Origin: Myxococcales bacterium
GTDB lineage: Bacteria > Myxococcota_A > Polyangia > Polyangiales > Polyangiaceae
Length of the DNA stretch: 62,013 nucleotides
Direction of reading: 5' to 3'
NCBI GenBank assembly: GCA_016191785.1
Contig: JACPVJ010000161.1
Location: forward strand, 1 to 62,013
Below the pieces are notes generated by a model. The model did no database searches. It was not told the origin of the DNA and saw only the letters and a list, made by a program, of their open reading frames with translations. Below, in pieces: positions 8,559 to 20,327 of this stretch (position 1 is its first letter; each line of letters starts with the position of its first letter). The position numbers and the translations under genes were made by a program.

Positions 8559-9064
8559 GGCGCTACCTCGACCTGATAGCTCTGCCCGTTCGCGTCTTCC
8601 CAGCGCAGCATGCGGCCGTCCACCTCGAGGCCGTGAGCGGGCGGCGGGACGAAACTCGACCACGGCGTGCCGGCGCGAAGCCCGCGGTTGGTCAGCTGCG
8701 TGGTCTGGGCAGTGCTCGGATCGACCAGCCAGACCGACATCACCGTGCTGCGACCCGACACGAACGCGACGCGACCGTCGGGCAGCGCCACGGGCCCTTC
8801 GTCGGGGCCCGGCGCCGCGGCCAGGGGAGCGGCGCTGCCGTTCGCGTCGACCGACCACAGATCGCTCTCGCCGGGCTCGGCGCCGGCGCGCGCCTCGACT
8901 CGGCGCCCGCCGGGCAGCGCCGCGGATCCGAGCAGGCTCGGGGACGGAAGGTCGCTCTCGGGGAAAGGCAGAAGACGTGCCTCGCGCTCTCTGACGGGCT
9001 CGGGGGGCGCCTCGGTCGAGCTGCACGCGACGACCGCGCACGCCAAGAGCTGCCAGCCACGCAT
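8555..9064 (-). CDS. Lipoprotein with WD40/PD40-like repeat fragments
   Basis: A 169-residue predicted lipoprotein: short charged start, hydrophobic core and lipobox ACAVVAC with Cys14. The mature part contains beta-propeller-like pieces, such as GRRVEARAGAEPGESDLWSVDANG and RVAFVSGRSTVMSVWLVDPST, resembling TolB/PD40 blades, but it is too short for a complete propeller. Its stop overlaps the start of the M23 peptidase gene, suggesting a functional pair at the envelope. The ATG at 9064 is preferred over the GTG at 9067 because a TATCAT hexamer lies 8 nt upstream. Precise role unknown. Confidence 0.75.
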   Translation of the reverse strand: MRGWQLLACAVVACSSTEAPPEPVREREARLLPFPESDLPSPSLLGSAALPGGRRVEARAGAEPGESDLWSVDANGSAAPLAAAPGPDEGPVALPDGRVAFVSGRSTVMSVWLVDPSTAQTTQLTNRGLRAGTPWSSFVPPPAHGLEVDGRMLRWEDANGQSYQVEVAP

Positions 9065-9072
9065 CACCTCGC

Positions 9073-9078
9073 ATGATA
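9073..9078 (-). promoter_or_regulatory. -10-like TATCAT, leaderless promoter for the propeller lipoprotein/M23 operon
   Basis: TATCAT on the minus strand is followed by 8 nt and then ATG 9064. The divergent FAD dehydrogenase gene begins at 9100, so this 36-bp gap would carry promoters for both directions (TACCGT at 9077-9082 is a possible plus-strand element). Confidence 0.5.
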
Positions 9079-9099
9079 CCGTGCCGGCCGCCTTCCGTC

Positions 9100-10689
9100 A
9101 TGCCGAACGCGACCCTCCCCGAAGAAATCAGCGTCGAGCTCGGCCTTGGCGACGCGGACGACGACGCTGCGCTGCGCGCGCGCGTGGCGCGGCAGCTGGG
9201 CGTTCGCGAGCAAGACTTGCCCGAGCTCTGCGTGCGCAAGCGCTCGCTCGACGCGCGCAAGGGCAGGGTGCGCTTCCACCTGCTCGTGGGGGTCGGTGCG
9301 CCACCGGTCGGGCCGCTCGGCGACCCGCCCCCCCGCGAGGTGGCGTTGCCCGCGCGGGTGGTGATCGTCGGCGACGGCCCCGCGGGCATGTTCGCGGCCT
9401 ATGCGCTCGCCCGCCGCGGCGTCGCGTCGATCGTGCTCGACCGCGGCAAGCCGGTGCAGCCCCGCCGGCGCGATCTGAAGCTGCTCAACCAGGCCGGGCA
9501 GGTCGACCCCGACAGCAACTATTGCTTCGGCGAGGGCGGCGCGGGCACCTTCAGCGACGGCAAGCTGTACACGCGCTCCCACAAGCGCGGCAGCGTGCGC
9601 GACGTGCTCGAGGTCTTGGCGCTGCACGGCGCGCCCAGCTCGGTTTTGGTCGAAGCGCGTCCGCACATCGGCAGCAACCTCTTGCCCCAGGTGGTCACCG
9701 CGATCCGCGAGCACCTCGAGCGCGTCGGCGTCGAGCTTCGGTTCGGCGCGAAGGTCACCGAGCTGTTGGTCGAGCCGGAGCGGCGCGCCGTGGCCGGAGT
9801 GCGCCTGGCCGACGGCAGCGAACTCGCCGCACAGGCGGTGGTGCTCGCCACGGGTCACTCGGCCCGCGATGTGTTCGAGCTCTTGGTCCGCGCGGGCGTG
9901 ACCCTCGAGCCCAAGCCCTTCGCGCTCGGCGTGCGCATCGAGCACCCGCAGCCGCTGGTGAACCAGATCCAGTACGGCCGCGCGGCGGGTCACCCCAAGC
10001 TGCCGGCCGCCGCCTACAAGCTGGTGTGCGACGTGGACCGGCGCGGCGTGTTCTCGTTCTGCATGTGCCCGGGGGGCTGGGTGGTGCCGGCCAGCACCGA
10101 GCCGGGCGGCCTGGTGGTGAACGGCATGAGCCTGTCGCGGCGCGACTCGCCCTTCGCGAACTCGGGGCTGGTGGTGGCGATCGAGCTGGAAGATCTGGCC
10201 GGAGCCGGCCTCACCGGGCCGTTCGCGGGGGTCGAGCTCCAGCGGCGGCTCGAGCGCGGCGCCTTCGCCGCGGGCGGCGGGGCGCTCACGGCTCCGGCCA
10301 CGCGCGCGACCGACTTCGTGCAGCGTCGCGGGTCGAGCAGCCTGCCGAAGTCGAGCTACGTCCCGGGGCTCGCCCCCGCGGACGTCGGCGCGGTGCTCGA
10401 CCTGGGCGGCCTGCCCGTCGCCGATCGCCTGCGTCGCGCGCTCCGGGAGTTCGATCGGCGCCTGCGCGGCTATCTGACCGAAGAGGCCGTGCTGATCGGA
10501 GTCGAGTCGCGCACCAGCTCTCCGGTGCGCGTGCCCCGCGACCCCGAGACGCTCGAGGCCACGGCGCTGGCGGGGCTGTACCCCGCGGGGGAAGGCGCGG
10601 GTCACGCCGGAGGCATCGTCAGCGCCGCGGTCGACGGTCTGCGGATCGGCGAGCAGATCGCGAGCCTGCTCAGCCGCGCGTCAGCGTGA
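9100..10689 (+). CDS. FAD-dependent dehydrogenase (COG2509 type)
   Basis: A 529-residue flavoprotein of the uncharacterised FAD-dependent dehydrogenase family COG2509. An N-terminal about 85-residue alpha/beta domain precedes the dinucleotide-binding fold VVIVGDGPAGMFAAYALARR (GxGxxG near residue 90). A conserved NYCFGEGGAGTFSDGKLYTR motif follows, then VVLATGHSARD and a C-terminal GLYPAGEGAGHAGGI that closes the FAD site. Substrate is unknown; family members have been linked to several reductive reactions without firm assignment. ATG 9100 is chosen over ATG 9073, which overlaps the opposite-strand promoter. The gene's 3' end overlaps the convergent metallophosphoesterase gene by 20 bp. Confidence 0.87.
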   Translation: MPNATLPEEISVELGLGDADDDAALRARVARQLGVREQDLPELCVRKRSLDARKGRVRFHLLVGVGAPPVGPLGDPPPREVALPARVVIVGDGPAGMFAAYALARRGVASIVLDRGKPVQPRRRDLKLLNQAGQVDPDSNYCFGEGGAGTFSDGKLYTRSHKRGSVRDVLEVLALHGAPSSVLVEARPHIGSNLLPQVVTAIREHLERVGVELRFGAKVTELLVEPERRAVAGVRLADGSELAAQAVVLATGHSARDVFELLVRAGVTLEPKPFALGVRIEHPQPLVNQIQYGRAAGHPKLPAAAYKLVCDVDRRGVFSFCMCPGGWVVPASTEPGGLVVNGMSLSRRDSPFANSGLVVAIELEDLAGAGLTGPFAGVELQRRLERGAFAAGGGALTAPATRATDFVQRRGSSSLPKSSYVPGLAPADVGAVLDLGGLPVADRLRRALREFDRRLRGYLTEEAVLIGVESRTSSPVRVPRDPETLEATALAGLYPAGEGAGHAGGIVSAAVDGLRIGEQIASLLSRASA

Positions 10690-11848
10690 GCAAGGTGATC
10701 TCGGCGGGGGCGCCCAGGCGCATCGGCGGGCCCCAATAGCCGGTGCCGTTGCTGACGTAGATCAGCGCGCGCCCCATGCGGTGCAGCCCACTGACCACCG
10801 GCTGCTGCAGGCGCACGAACAGGTTCCACGGGAAGATCTGGCCACCATGGGTGTGGCCCGCGAGCATCAATCCGACGCCGTGCTCGGCGGCCTCGAAGAT
10901 CTGCCGCGGCTGGTGCGCGAGCAACACGAGCTCGCGGGACTCGTCTCGCCCGCGGAGGGCCCGGGCCAAATCTGCGCCGTGACCGCGTCCGAAGCGATGG
11001 GCCGAGTAGTCGTCGACCCCGGCCAGGTCGTAGCTGTCGGCGCCCTGCCCGATGCGCACATGCTCGTTGCGCAACACGCGCACCCCCAGGCGCGCGAGCT
11101 CGGCGCACCACGCCTCGGCGCCGGAGTAGTACTCGTGGTTGCCGGTCACGAAGTACACGCCGTGCTTGGCCCGCAGCGCGGCAAGCGGCGCCACGTGCTC
11201 GCGCAGCTGTTCGACCGAGCCGTCCACCAGATCGCCCGTGATGGCGATCACATCGGGCTCGAGCGCGTTGGTCTCGCGCACCACCCGCTCGATGAAACCC
11301 CGCTGGATGGTCGCCCCGACGTGGACGTCGGTCAGCTGCACGATGGTGGTGCCGTCGAGCGCCGCGGGCAGACGCGCCAGGGGCACGCTGACGCGCTTGA
11401 CGATCAGCTCGGTCAGACCCGAACGCGCCGCCACCGTCCCGGCGCCACCCGCGATCAGGGCCACGCCGGCGCCGAGCACTCGAGTGACGGCCAGCCGGCG
11501 CTCGGGATCTTCGGGGGCGGCGTCGGCGAAGAGGCGACCGACCAGGCCGAGGCCCAGACGGCTCACGTCGACCAGCGTGAGCAACATCACGATCAGGAAC
11601 AACACCCCCATCCAACCGAAGGTGGTGAGCAAGACCGGCCGCATGCCCTCGAGGCGACTGCTGCGCGCCAAGCTGAACGTGACGGGAATGCTGACGAACA
11701 GCGCGATGACCAGGCCGGTGAGCACCCGGTGCCAGACCAGCGGCAGCGCCAGATCGCGGACCAGGCGGGCCCACACGTAATAGTGCAGGCTGCCCGCCAC
11801 CGTCAGGGCGACCGCGAAGAAGACGACGAAGGACAGCGCGCGCGGCAC
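10670..11848 (-). CDS. Membrane-anchored metallophosphoesterase (YkuE/YaeI-like)
   Basis: A 392-residue protein with about four N-terminal membrane helices (residues 1-150) and a C-terminal calcineurin-like phosphoesterase. The metal motifs are in order: LTDVHVGA, GDLVDG, TGNHEYY, LAHQP and LAGHTHGGQ. This set matches the YkuE/YaeI group, some members of which are UDP-2,3-diacylglucosamine or cell-wall lipid phosphoesterases; the substrate here is unknown. The start is a GTG at 11848 with a TATGAA hexamer 8 nt upstream. It ends inside the last 20 bp of the convergent FAD dehydrogenase gene. Confidence 0.88.
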   Translation of the reverse strand: MPRALSFVVFFAVALTVAGSLHYYVWARLVRDLALPLVWHRVLTGLVIALFVSIPVTFSLARSSRLEGMRPVLLTTFGWMGVLFLIVMLLTLVDVSRLGLGLVGRLFADAAPEDPERRLAVTRVLGAGVALIAGGAGTVAARSGLTELIVKRVSVPLARLPAALDGTTIVQLTDVHVGATIQRGFIERVVRETNALEPDVIAITGDLVDGSVEQLREHVAPLAALRAKHGVYFVTGNHEYYSGAEAWCAELARLGVRVLRNEHVRIGQGADSYDLAGVDDYSAHRFGRGHGADLARALRGRDESRELVLLAHQPRQIFEAAEHGVGLMLAGHTHGGQIFPWNLFVRLQQPVVSGLHRMGRALIYVSNGTGYWGPPMRLGAPAEITLLTLTRG

Positions 11849-11856
11849 AGGCCCCC

Positions 11857-11862
11857 TTCATA
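11857..11862 (-). promoter_or_regulatory. Near-consensus -10 (TATGAA) 8 nt before a GTG start
   Basis: TATGAA on the minus strand, gap of 8 nt, then the GTG of the metallophosphoesterase gene. It fits the leaderless pattern seen at other genes except for the final base. Confidence 0.35.
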
Positions 11863-11897
11863 GGCACGAACCGCGCGCCTGGCCAGCCCAGGCGAGG

Positions 11898-13313
11898 TCA
11901 ATAGCAGGGTGGCGGCTTGCACGAGCAGTAGTTGCCCACGCAGCTGCCGCCCGCGCAACCGCAGTAGCCGCTGAGGCCGCAGTCGGCCGTGCAGTTCACC
12001 GTGCCGCCGCAGCCGTCGGAGACCGAGCCCTTGCACTGGTTCTCGGGACACGGATTGGGGTTCGGGACGCAGGTGCAGACGTTGTTCGAGCAGGTGTTGG
12101 GCGGGCTGCACGAGCCGCAATCGAGCGTGCCGCCGCACCCGTTGGAGATCGAACCGCAGTTCTTGCCCTGGGCAGCGCAGGTGGTGGGCGTGCAGGTGCA
12201 GACGTTGTTCGTGCACGTGTACCCCGGGTTGCAGCTGCCGCAGCTCAAGGTGCCGCCGCAGCCGTTGGAGATCGAGCCGCAGTTCTTGCCCTGGGCGGCG
12301 CAGGTGGTGGGCGTGCACCCGCAGACGTTGACGGTGCCGGCGCCGCCGCAGGAGTTCGGGCTCTGGCAGCTGCCGCAGCTCAGAGTGCCGCCGCAGCCGT
12401 TGGAGATGCTGCCGCAGTTCTTGCCTTGGGCAGCGCAGGTGGTGGGCGTGCAACCGCAGACGTTGGCGGTGCCGCTGCCGCCGCAGGTGTCGGGCGACGT
12501 GCAGGTGCCGCAGCTCAAGGTCTTGCCGCAGTTGTCCGAGATGCTGCCGCAGTTCTTGCCCTGGGCAGCGCAGGTGGTGGGCGTGCACGGGTTGGTCCCG
12601 CACTTGTTGGAGCCGCCGCCGCCGCACGACTGCCCCGTGGGGCACGAGCCGCAGCTCACGGTGCCGCCGCACCCGTCGGAGATGCTGCCGCAGTTCGCCC
12701 CCACGTCGGCGCACTTGATGGGCGTGCAGCCGCACTGGTTGGCGTTGCAGACCTCGGGCAGCGTGCAGGTGCCGCACACGATGTTGTTGCCGCACCCGTC
12801 CGAGATGGTACCGCACACCGCGCCCTGGTCTTTGCAGGTCTTCGGGGTGCAGCCGCACACGTTGGTGCCGCCGCCGCCGCCACAGGTCTCGGGCGCCTTG
12901 CACGCCCCGCAGTCCAGGATCCCCTCGCACCCGTCGGACACCTTGCCGCAGTTCGCGGCGAGCTTTTCACACGTGGTCGGGTTGCAGGGCGTGGTGCCGC
13001 ACTTGTTCGCGCCAGCCCCGCCGCAGAACAAGCCCGTGTCGCACTTGCCGCAGTCGAGCTCGCCGCCGCACCCGTCGGGGACCTTGCCGCACTCGGCGCC
13101 CGCTGCGGCGCAGCTCGTGGGCTGGCAACCGCTGCCGTCGCCGCCCTCGGTCGAGCCGTCGACGTTGGGCGTGCCGCCGGTGCCGGCGCCCCCGTCGGGA
13201 TCCGGCGAGCCCTTCAGCGCGTCGAGGTCGGACGCCAGGCTGCACGACGCGGCAACCAGCGCGATGAACCAGGAGCCGACTGCCAGCGCAGCCGTTCGAC
13301 CAAACGAAGCCAC
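11898..13313 (-). CDS. Lipoprotein made of nine Cys-rich tandem repeats
   Basis: A 471-residue protein. The start has a hydrophobic signal with lipobox ALVAASC (Cys23), then a short Gly/Asp linker. Nine repeats of about 41-48 residues follow, with the core CxPxxC-x6-10-C-x3-SDGCGG-x3-CGxC-x6-C. Each carries about eight cysteines, so disulfide-bonded modules are likely. Repeats 5-8 are almost identical (TPTTCAAQGKNCGSIS in each), which points to recent duplication. The GTG start at 13313 lies 6 nt after a TAACAT hexamer. Function unknown; similar Cys-repeat surface proteins are common in large myxobacterial genomes. Confidence 0.85.
   Translation of the reverse strand: MASFGRTAALAVGSWFIALVAASCSLASDLDALKGSPDPDGGAGTGGTPNVDGSTEGGDGSGCQPTSCAAAGAECGKVPDGCGGELDCGKCDTGLFCGGAGANKCGTTPCNPTTCEKLAANCGKVSDGCEGILDCGACKAPETCGGGGGTNVCGCTPKTCKDQGAVCGTISDGCGNNIVCGTCTLPEVCNANQCGCTPIKCADVGANCGSISDGCGGTVSCGSCPTGQSCGGGGSNKCGTNPCTPTTCAAQGKNCGSISDNCGKTLSCGTCTSPDTCGGSGTANVCGCTPTTCAAQGKNCGSISNGCGGTLSCGSCQSPNSCGGAGTVNVCGCTPTTCAAQGKNCGSISNGCGGTLSCGSCNPGYTCTNNVCTCTPTTCAAQGKNCGSISNGCGGTLDCGSCSPPNTCSNNVCTCVPNPNPCPENQCKGSVSDGCGGTVNCTADCGLSGYCGCAGGSCVGNYCSCKPPPCY
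12130..12590. repeat. Near-identical 120-140 bp coding repeats
   Basis: Four consecutive copies of the Cys-rich module inside the lipoprotein gene share long identical stretches (for example around the plus-strand text CAGTTCTTGCCCTGGGC). They are the DNA basis of the most similar protein repeats and could recombine. Confidence 0.75.
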
Positions 13314-13319
13314 CGCAGC

Positions 13320-13325
13320 ATGTTA
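13320..13325 (-). promoter_or_regulatory. -10-like TAACAT, leaderless promoter of the Cys-repeat lipoprotein
   Basis: TAACAT on the minus strand is followed by 6 nt and the GTG at 13313. No Shine-Dalgarno sequence is present. Confidence 0.5.
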
Positions 13326-13359
13326 CGCGCTCGGGCGCCCACCCGCCAGCCGAGAGTGC

Positions 13360-13656
13360 TCACCACCGCTCGGCGGCGCTGGCGGGCACGTGCACGCGGT
13401 CGGTCGTCGAGTACCGCGCGGTGCCCACCGAGAACTGGAAGCGCTGCGGGGTCAGGTCGATCACCGCCATCGGTCGCTGATCGCGGCCCGGGACCACGAT
13501 CTCGGTCAGCACGTGCACCTTGCCCTTCTTCTCTTGGCTCGAGCGCTGCTGATCGAGCTTGGCCGCGCGGCGGCGGGGCACTCGATTCGGCGCGGGCTCG
13601 GCGCTTGCCAGGCCGGTCGAGACGACGAACGCGAAAAGGAACCATAGAATGCTCAT
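13360..13656 (-). CDS. Small secreted protein of unknown function
   Basis: A 98-residue protein starting MSILWFLFAFVVSTGLASAEP, a clear Sec signal peptide with cleavage after ASA. The mature part is basic (NRVPRRRAAKLDQQRS), followed by KVHVLTEIVVPGRDQRP and a short beta-rich end. I do not recognise a family. It is the third gene in a minus-strand run after the ECF sigma factor and a membrane protein, 34 nt downstream of the latter, so it may belong to that regulon. The longer frame to 13746 is not used because it would remove the signal peptide. Confidence 0.65.
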   Translation of the reverse strand: MSILWFLFAFVVSTGLASAEPAPNRVPRRRAAKLDQQRSSQEKKGKVHVLTEIVVPGRDQRPMAVIDLTPQRFQFSVGTARYSTTDRVHVPASAAERW

Positions 13657-13690
13657 GACCCGTTGATGCTCCGAAGTCTGTGATCGGATC

Positions 13691-14308
13691 TCACTTTCGT
13701 CGAGCCAGCTCGGCCTGCAGGCGCCGAGCCTCGGCGGCGCTCTCACCGGTCGGGAAGCGCAGCAAGTGCTCGTCCACCAAACGGAGCGCCCGGGCGCGAT
13801 CGTTCTTGGCCTCGGCGCGGACGCGCCGCATCGACTCGCCCTCGACCAGGGTCGAGGTGGCGCCGATGCGTACGTCCCCTTGGTTGCGACTCGCGGCGGG
13901 CGGCGTCGGCGTGCCCTCGACCGTCACCTCTGGCGTATGGGTCGGCACGCTCGCAGAGGCCGGGCGCCCCACCGCGACCGGAGCGGCGGACGCCGTGGTC
14001 GCCGGCGCGCCCTCCCGCGCCGCGGGCTTGGGCTCCAGCAGCGTGGAGCCAGCCCAAGTCGCGGCGGTGCCGATCACGAGCCCCGCTCCGACCCACTTGG
14101 CGAAGAGCGCCGCGAGGCCCGTGCTCGCCTTGCCGCTGGCCCCGCTGGCGGCGGCTCCCAGCGTGGCGCCGAGGGCCGCGGCCTCGAGCACCCGTGCGGC
14201 GGCGCGCTCTCGGACCCCGGCATCGGGGCGCTCGCTTGCGCCCAAGAGCAGCAGATCGCGCTCCACTCCCGTGCCGAAACGTTCGCTCAGGCGCCTGGGC
14301 TCAGACAT
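13691..14308 (-). CDS. Single-pass membrane protein next to ECF sigma factor, candidate anti-sigma factor
   Basis: A 205-residue protein with a cytoplasmic-looking N-terminal 65 residues, one membrane helix (about residues 66-88, LAALFAKWVGAGLVIGTAAT), a Pro/Ala/Thr-rich periplasmic stretch, and a C-terminal helical segment (RRVRAEAKNDRARALRLVDE to ESAAEARRLQAELARRK) that looks like one TPR-type hairpin. Its ATG lies inside the last 8 bp of the sigma gene, so it is translationally coupled. Position and topology are those of an anti-sigma factor, but I see no zinc-binding HxxxCxxC motif, so the assignment is inference from context. Confidence 0.65.
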   Translation of the reverse strand: MSEPRRLSERFGTGVERDLLLLGASERPDAGVRERAAARVLEAAALGATLGAAASGASGKASTGLAALFAKWVGAGLVIGTAATWAGSTLLEPKPAAREGAPATTASAAPVAVGRPASASVPTHTPEVTVEGTPTPPAASRNQGDVRIGATSTLVEGESMRRVRAEAKNDRARALRLVDEHLLRFPTGESAAEARRLQAELARRK

Positions 14309-14855
14309 GACTTCCTCGCTGGGTGGTTCGGAGCGCGCGCACGAAGCGGGTGCGCGCGCGCCTCAGGCGTGACGCGACGGTGCCCCTGGGGATCGAGAGC
14401 ATCGAAGAGATCTCGCTGAGCGAGAGCTCTTCGATCTCGAACAGCACGAACACGCTTCGCTCGTCGTGGTCCAGCACCGACAGCGCGCGGTCGAGTCGCT
14501 CGAGCTCTTGGCGGGTGCCGAGGGCACGCTCGGGGGTGGTCGATTCCCCCGCATGCGCGTCGTCGAGTGGGACGTGACGCTTCGCGTCGCGGCCCAGCTT
14601 TCGACGATGGGCCTGCGCGACGCGCAGCGCGGTGCCGTACAAGAAGCTTCGCTCCGAGCCCTCGGCGATCCGATCGATGCGTCGCGCCGCGACCAGAAAG
14701 ACCTCTTGCGCGGCGTCGTCGGCGGCGTCCGGCGGCAGGCCCAGGCGGCGGAGCAGCCGCCAGACGGCGTCGAAGCCCTCGTTCATCAGCTTCGACAGGC
14801 GGGCGCGCTGCATCGTGTCACCCGGCAGAGTGCCCGAGCTGGCGGGCATTTCCAT
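14301..14855 (-). CDS. ECF-family RNA polymerase sigma factor
   Basis: About 184 residues. Region 2 is seen in MNEGFDAVWRLLRRLGLPPD followed by DDAAQEVFLVAARR. Region 4 is LDRALSVLDHDERSVFVLFE then LSLSEISSMLSIPRGTVASR, a helix-turn-helix with the usual GTVASRLRRAR recognition helix. The start is uncertain: ATG 14855, 14849 or 14813 all keep region 2 intact, and the frame runs to 15041. The downstream gene overlaps by 8 bp and may encode its anti-sigma factor. It is divergent from aceE, 175 bp away. Confidence 0.9.
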   Translation of the reverse strand: MEMPASSGTLPGDTMQRARLSKLMNEGFDAVWRLLRRLGLPPDAADDAAQEVFLVAARRIDRIAEGSERSFLYGTALRVAQAHRRKLGRDAKRHVPLDDAHAGESTTPERALGTRQELERLDRALSVLDHDERSVFVLFEIEELSLSEISSMLSIPRGTVASRLRRARTRFVRALRTTQRGSHV

Positions 14856-15017
14856 GGCCAATGGCAGGGCGCTCACGAACGATGATGCTCGGGCGGGGTC
14901 GGTCGGATCTCGAAATCTGCGCTCCGTCGAGATCCGGGGAAAATCCCCCAGCTGCGAAGGGGCCCTCGCGGGCTCGCGCCTGCCGCGCCGAGCGGCCGCT
15001 CGGCGCCCAGCCCGTGG

Positions 15018-15023
15018 TACGGT
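15018..15023 (+). promoter_or_regulatory. -10-like TACGGT, leaderless promoter of aceE
   Basis: TACGGT is followed by 7 nt and the GTG at 15031, with no Shine-Dalgarno between them. It selects GTG 15031 over the long upstream open frame. Confidence 0.45.
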
Positions 15024-15030
15024 CCGCGCC

Positions 15031-17751
<2,721 letters not shown>

Positions 17752-17764
17752 GCCCGTTCCCCAA

Positions 17765-17817
17765 CCGCGAGCTGGACTTCCACCGGCACCCGTCGCGAGT
17801 CCGGCTGCAGCTCGCGG
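17765..17817. terminator. Stem-loop downstream of aceE
   Basis: A perfect 10-bp inverted repeat, CCGCGAGCTG (17765-17774) and CAGCTCGCGG (17808-17817), with a smaller GGACT/AGTCC pairing inside. It starts 13 nt after the aceE stop. There is no T-run, so it is a terminator or mRNA 3'-end candidate and not a canonical intrinsic terminator. Confidence 0.5.
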
Positions 17818-17837
17818 CGCGTGCGCGTTACCGGCCG

Positions 17838-17994
17838 CCGAAATGCCCCGGAGCGGAAGTTTGCTGGCCGGCACGCCGTTGCTGACCACCGAAATGCCGC
17901 GGAGCGGAAGTTTGCTGGCCGGCACGCCGTTGCCGGCCGCCGAAATGCCCCGGAGCGGAAGTTTGCTGGTCGGCACCGGGTTGCCGACCGCCGA
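17838..17994. repeat. 51-bp tandem repeat, about three copies, in the aceE-PLD intergenic region
   Basis: The block GAAATGCC(C/G)CGGAGCGGAA begins at 17840, 17891 and 17942, exactly 51 bp apart, and a fourth partial GAAATGCCGG starts at 17993. Copies differ at a few bases near their ends. The period is a multiple of three and all frames stay open, but no start site, signal or flanking coding sequence makes it a convincing gene. The 17752-18020 stretch otherwise holds only the aceE hairpin. Confidence 0.85.
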
Positions 17995-18020
17995 AATGCC
18001 GGCGTCGTCTTCTGTTTCTG

Positions 18021-18635
18021 TCACTTGGGCCGAGCGCGCTTGCCCAGGGTGTCGATGGGCTTCGGGCACTCGCGGCGCAGGCCGCAGCCCGAGCACTCTT
18101 TGCCGGACCAGATCTGGTCGAAGCGCCCCTGCAGCTCGTCCAGCAGGTGTTCGTCGTCGGTCAAGATGCCGACCTCGAAGTTGCGCCGGGCGTCACCCCG
18201 GGCACCGATGCCCGCGCCGGTGAAGTTGGCGCTGCCCAGGTAGAGCGAGCGCCCGTCGACGGCGATCATCTTCAGGTGAACCCGCGGGCACTCGCGCAGG
18301 TGTTGCTTGGCAGAGAGGCCCCGCCGCCGGGCGAGCTCGCCGGTGAACGCTCGGGAGGGCCGAGTGCCGTGCAGGATGCGCACGTCCACGCCGCGGCTGA
18401 CCAGCGCCTCGAGGGTCTCGAGCACCGAGACGTAGCGCCCTCGGGCTCGCGCCCGGGTGCCGACCGGCGCCTCGATCCGCAGCTCTTTCAGGTTCGCGGT
18501 GGCGATCCACAGTGCGACCTCGGCGCTCGGCACTGCCTTCTCGATCAGCTCGGTGTAGTGGTCGGCGTCGACCACCAGCTGAACGCGAGCCTGTCGGGTG
18601 CCTCGCGGCGCGCGTGCGGTCGGTCGACGGGCCAT
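18021..18635 (-). CDS. Phospholipase D-like protein with a single HKD motif
   Basis: A 204-residue protein of the PLD superfamily. One catalytic motif is present, HLKMIAVDGRSLYLGSANFT (HxKxxxxD...GSxN), so an active enzyme would need a dimer. The N-terminal half (ALWIATANLKELRI) is the matching beta-alpha unit. The C-terminus has a small Cys cluster, KECSGCGLRRECPKP, resembling a short metal site. No signal peptide. It lies 9 nt downstream of a Ser/Thr kinase gene in the same direction, so the two are probably co-transcribed. Possible activities include phosphodiesterase or nuclease; substrate unknown. Confidence 0.85.
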   Translation of the reverse strand: MARRPTARAPRGTRQARVQLVVDADHYTELIEKAVPSAEVALWIATANLKELRIEAPVGTRARARGRYVSVLETLEALVSRGVDVRILHGTRPSRAFTGELARRRGLSAKQHLRECPRVHLKMIAVDGRSLYLGSANFTGAGIGARGDARRNFEVGILTDDEHLLDELQGRFDQIWSGKECSGCGLRRECPKPIDTLGKRARPK

Positions 18636-18644
18636 GGACGGGGG

Positions 18645-20306
<1,662 letters not shown>

Positions 20307-20313
20307 GAGCTGA

Positions 20314-20319
20314 TTGCTA
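20314..20319 (-). promoter_or_regulatory. Near-consensus -10 (TAGCAA) before the kinase ATG
   Basis: TAGCAA on the minus strand, 7-nt gap, then ATG 20306. It matches the leaderless arrangement except for its last base. Confidence 0.35.
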
Positions 20320-20327
20320 GCAGAGGG

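Noticed and set aside
8667..10739. 690-codon plus-strand frame rich in Arg
   Set aside because: Overlaps the real FAD dehydrogenase in another frame; Arg/Ala/Gly-rich composition without domain.
17843..18223. Plus-strand frame through the 51-bp repeat with MPRSGSLLAGTPL units
   Set aside because: No ribosome-binding site, signal or continuing coding sequence, and its second half is antisense to the PLD gene; kept as a DNA repeat only.
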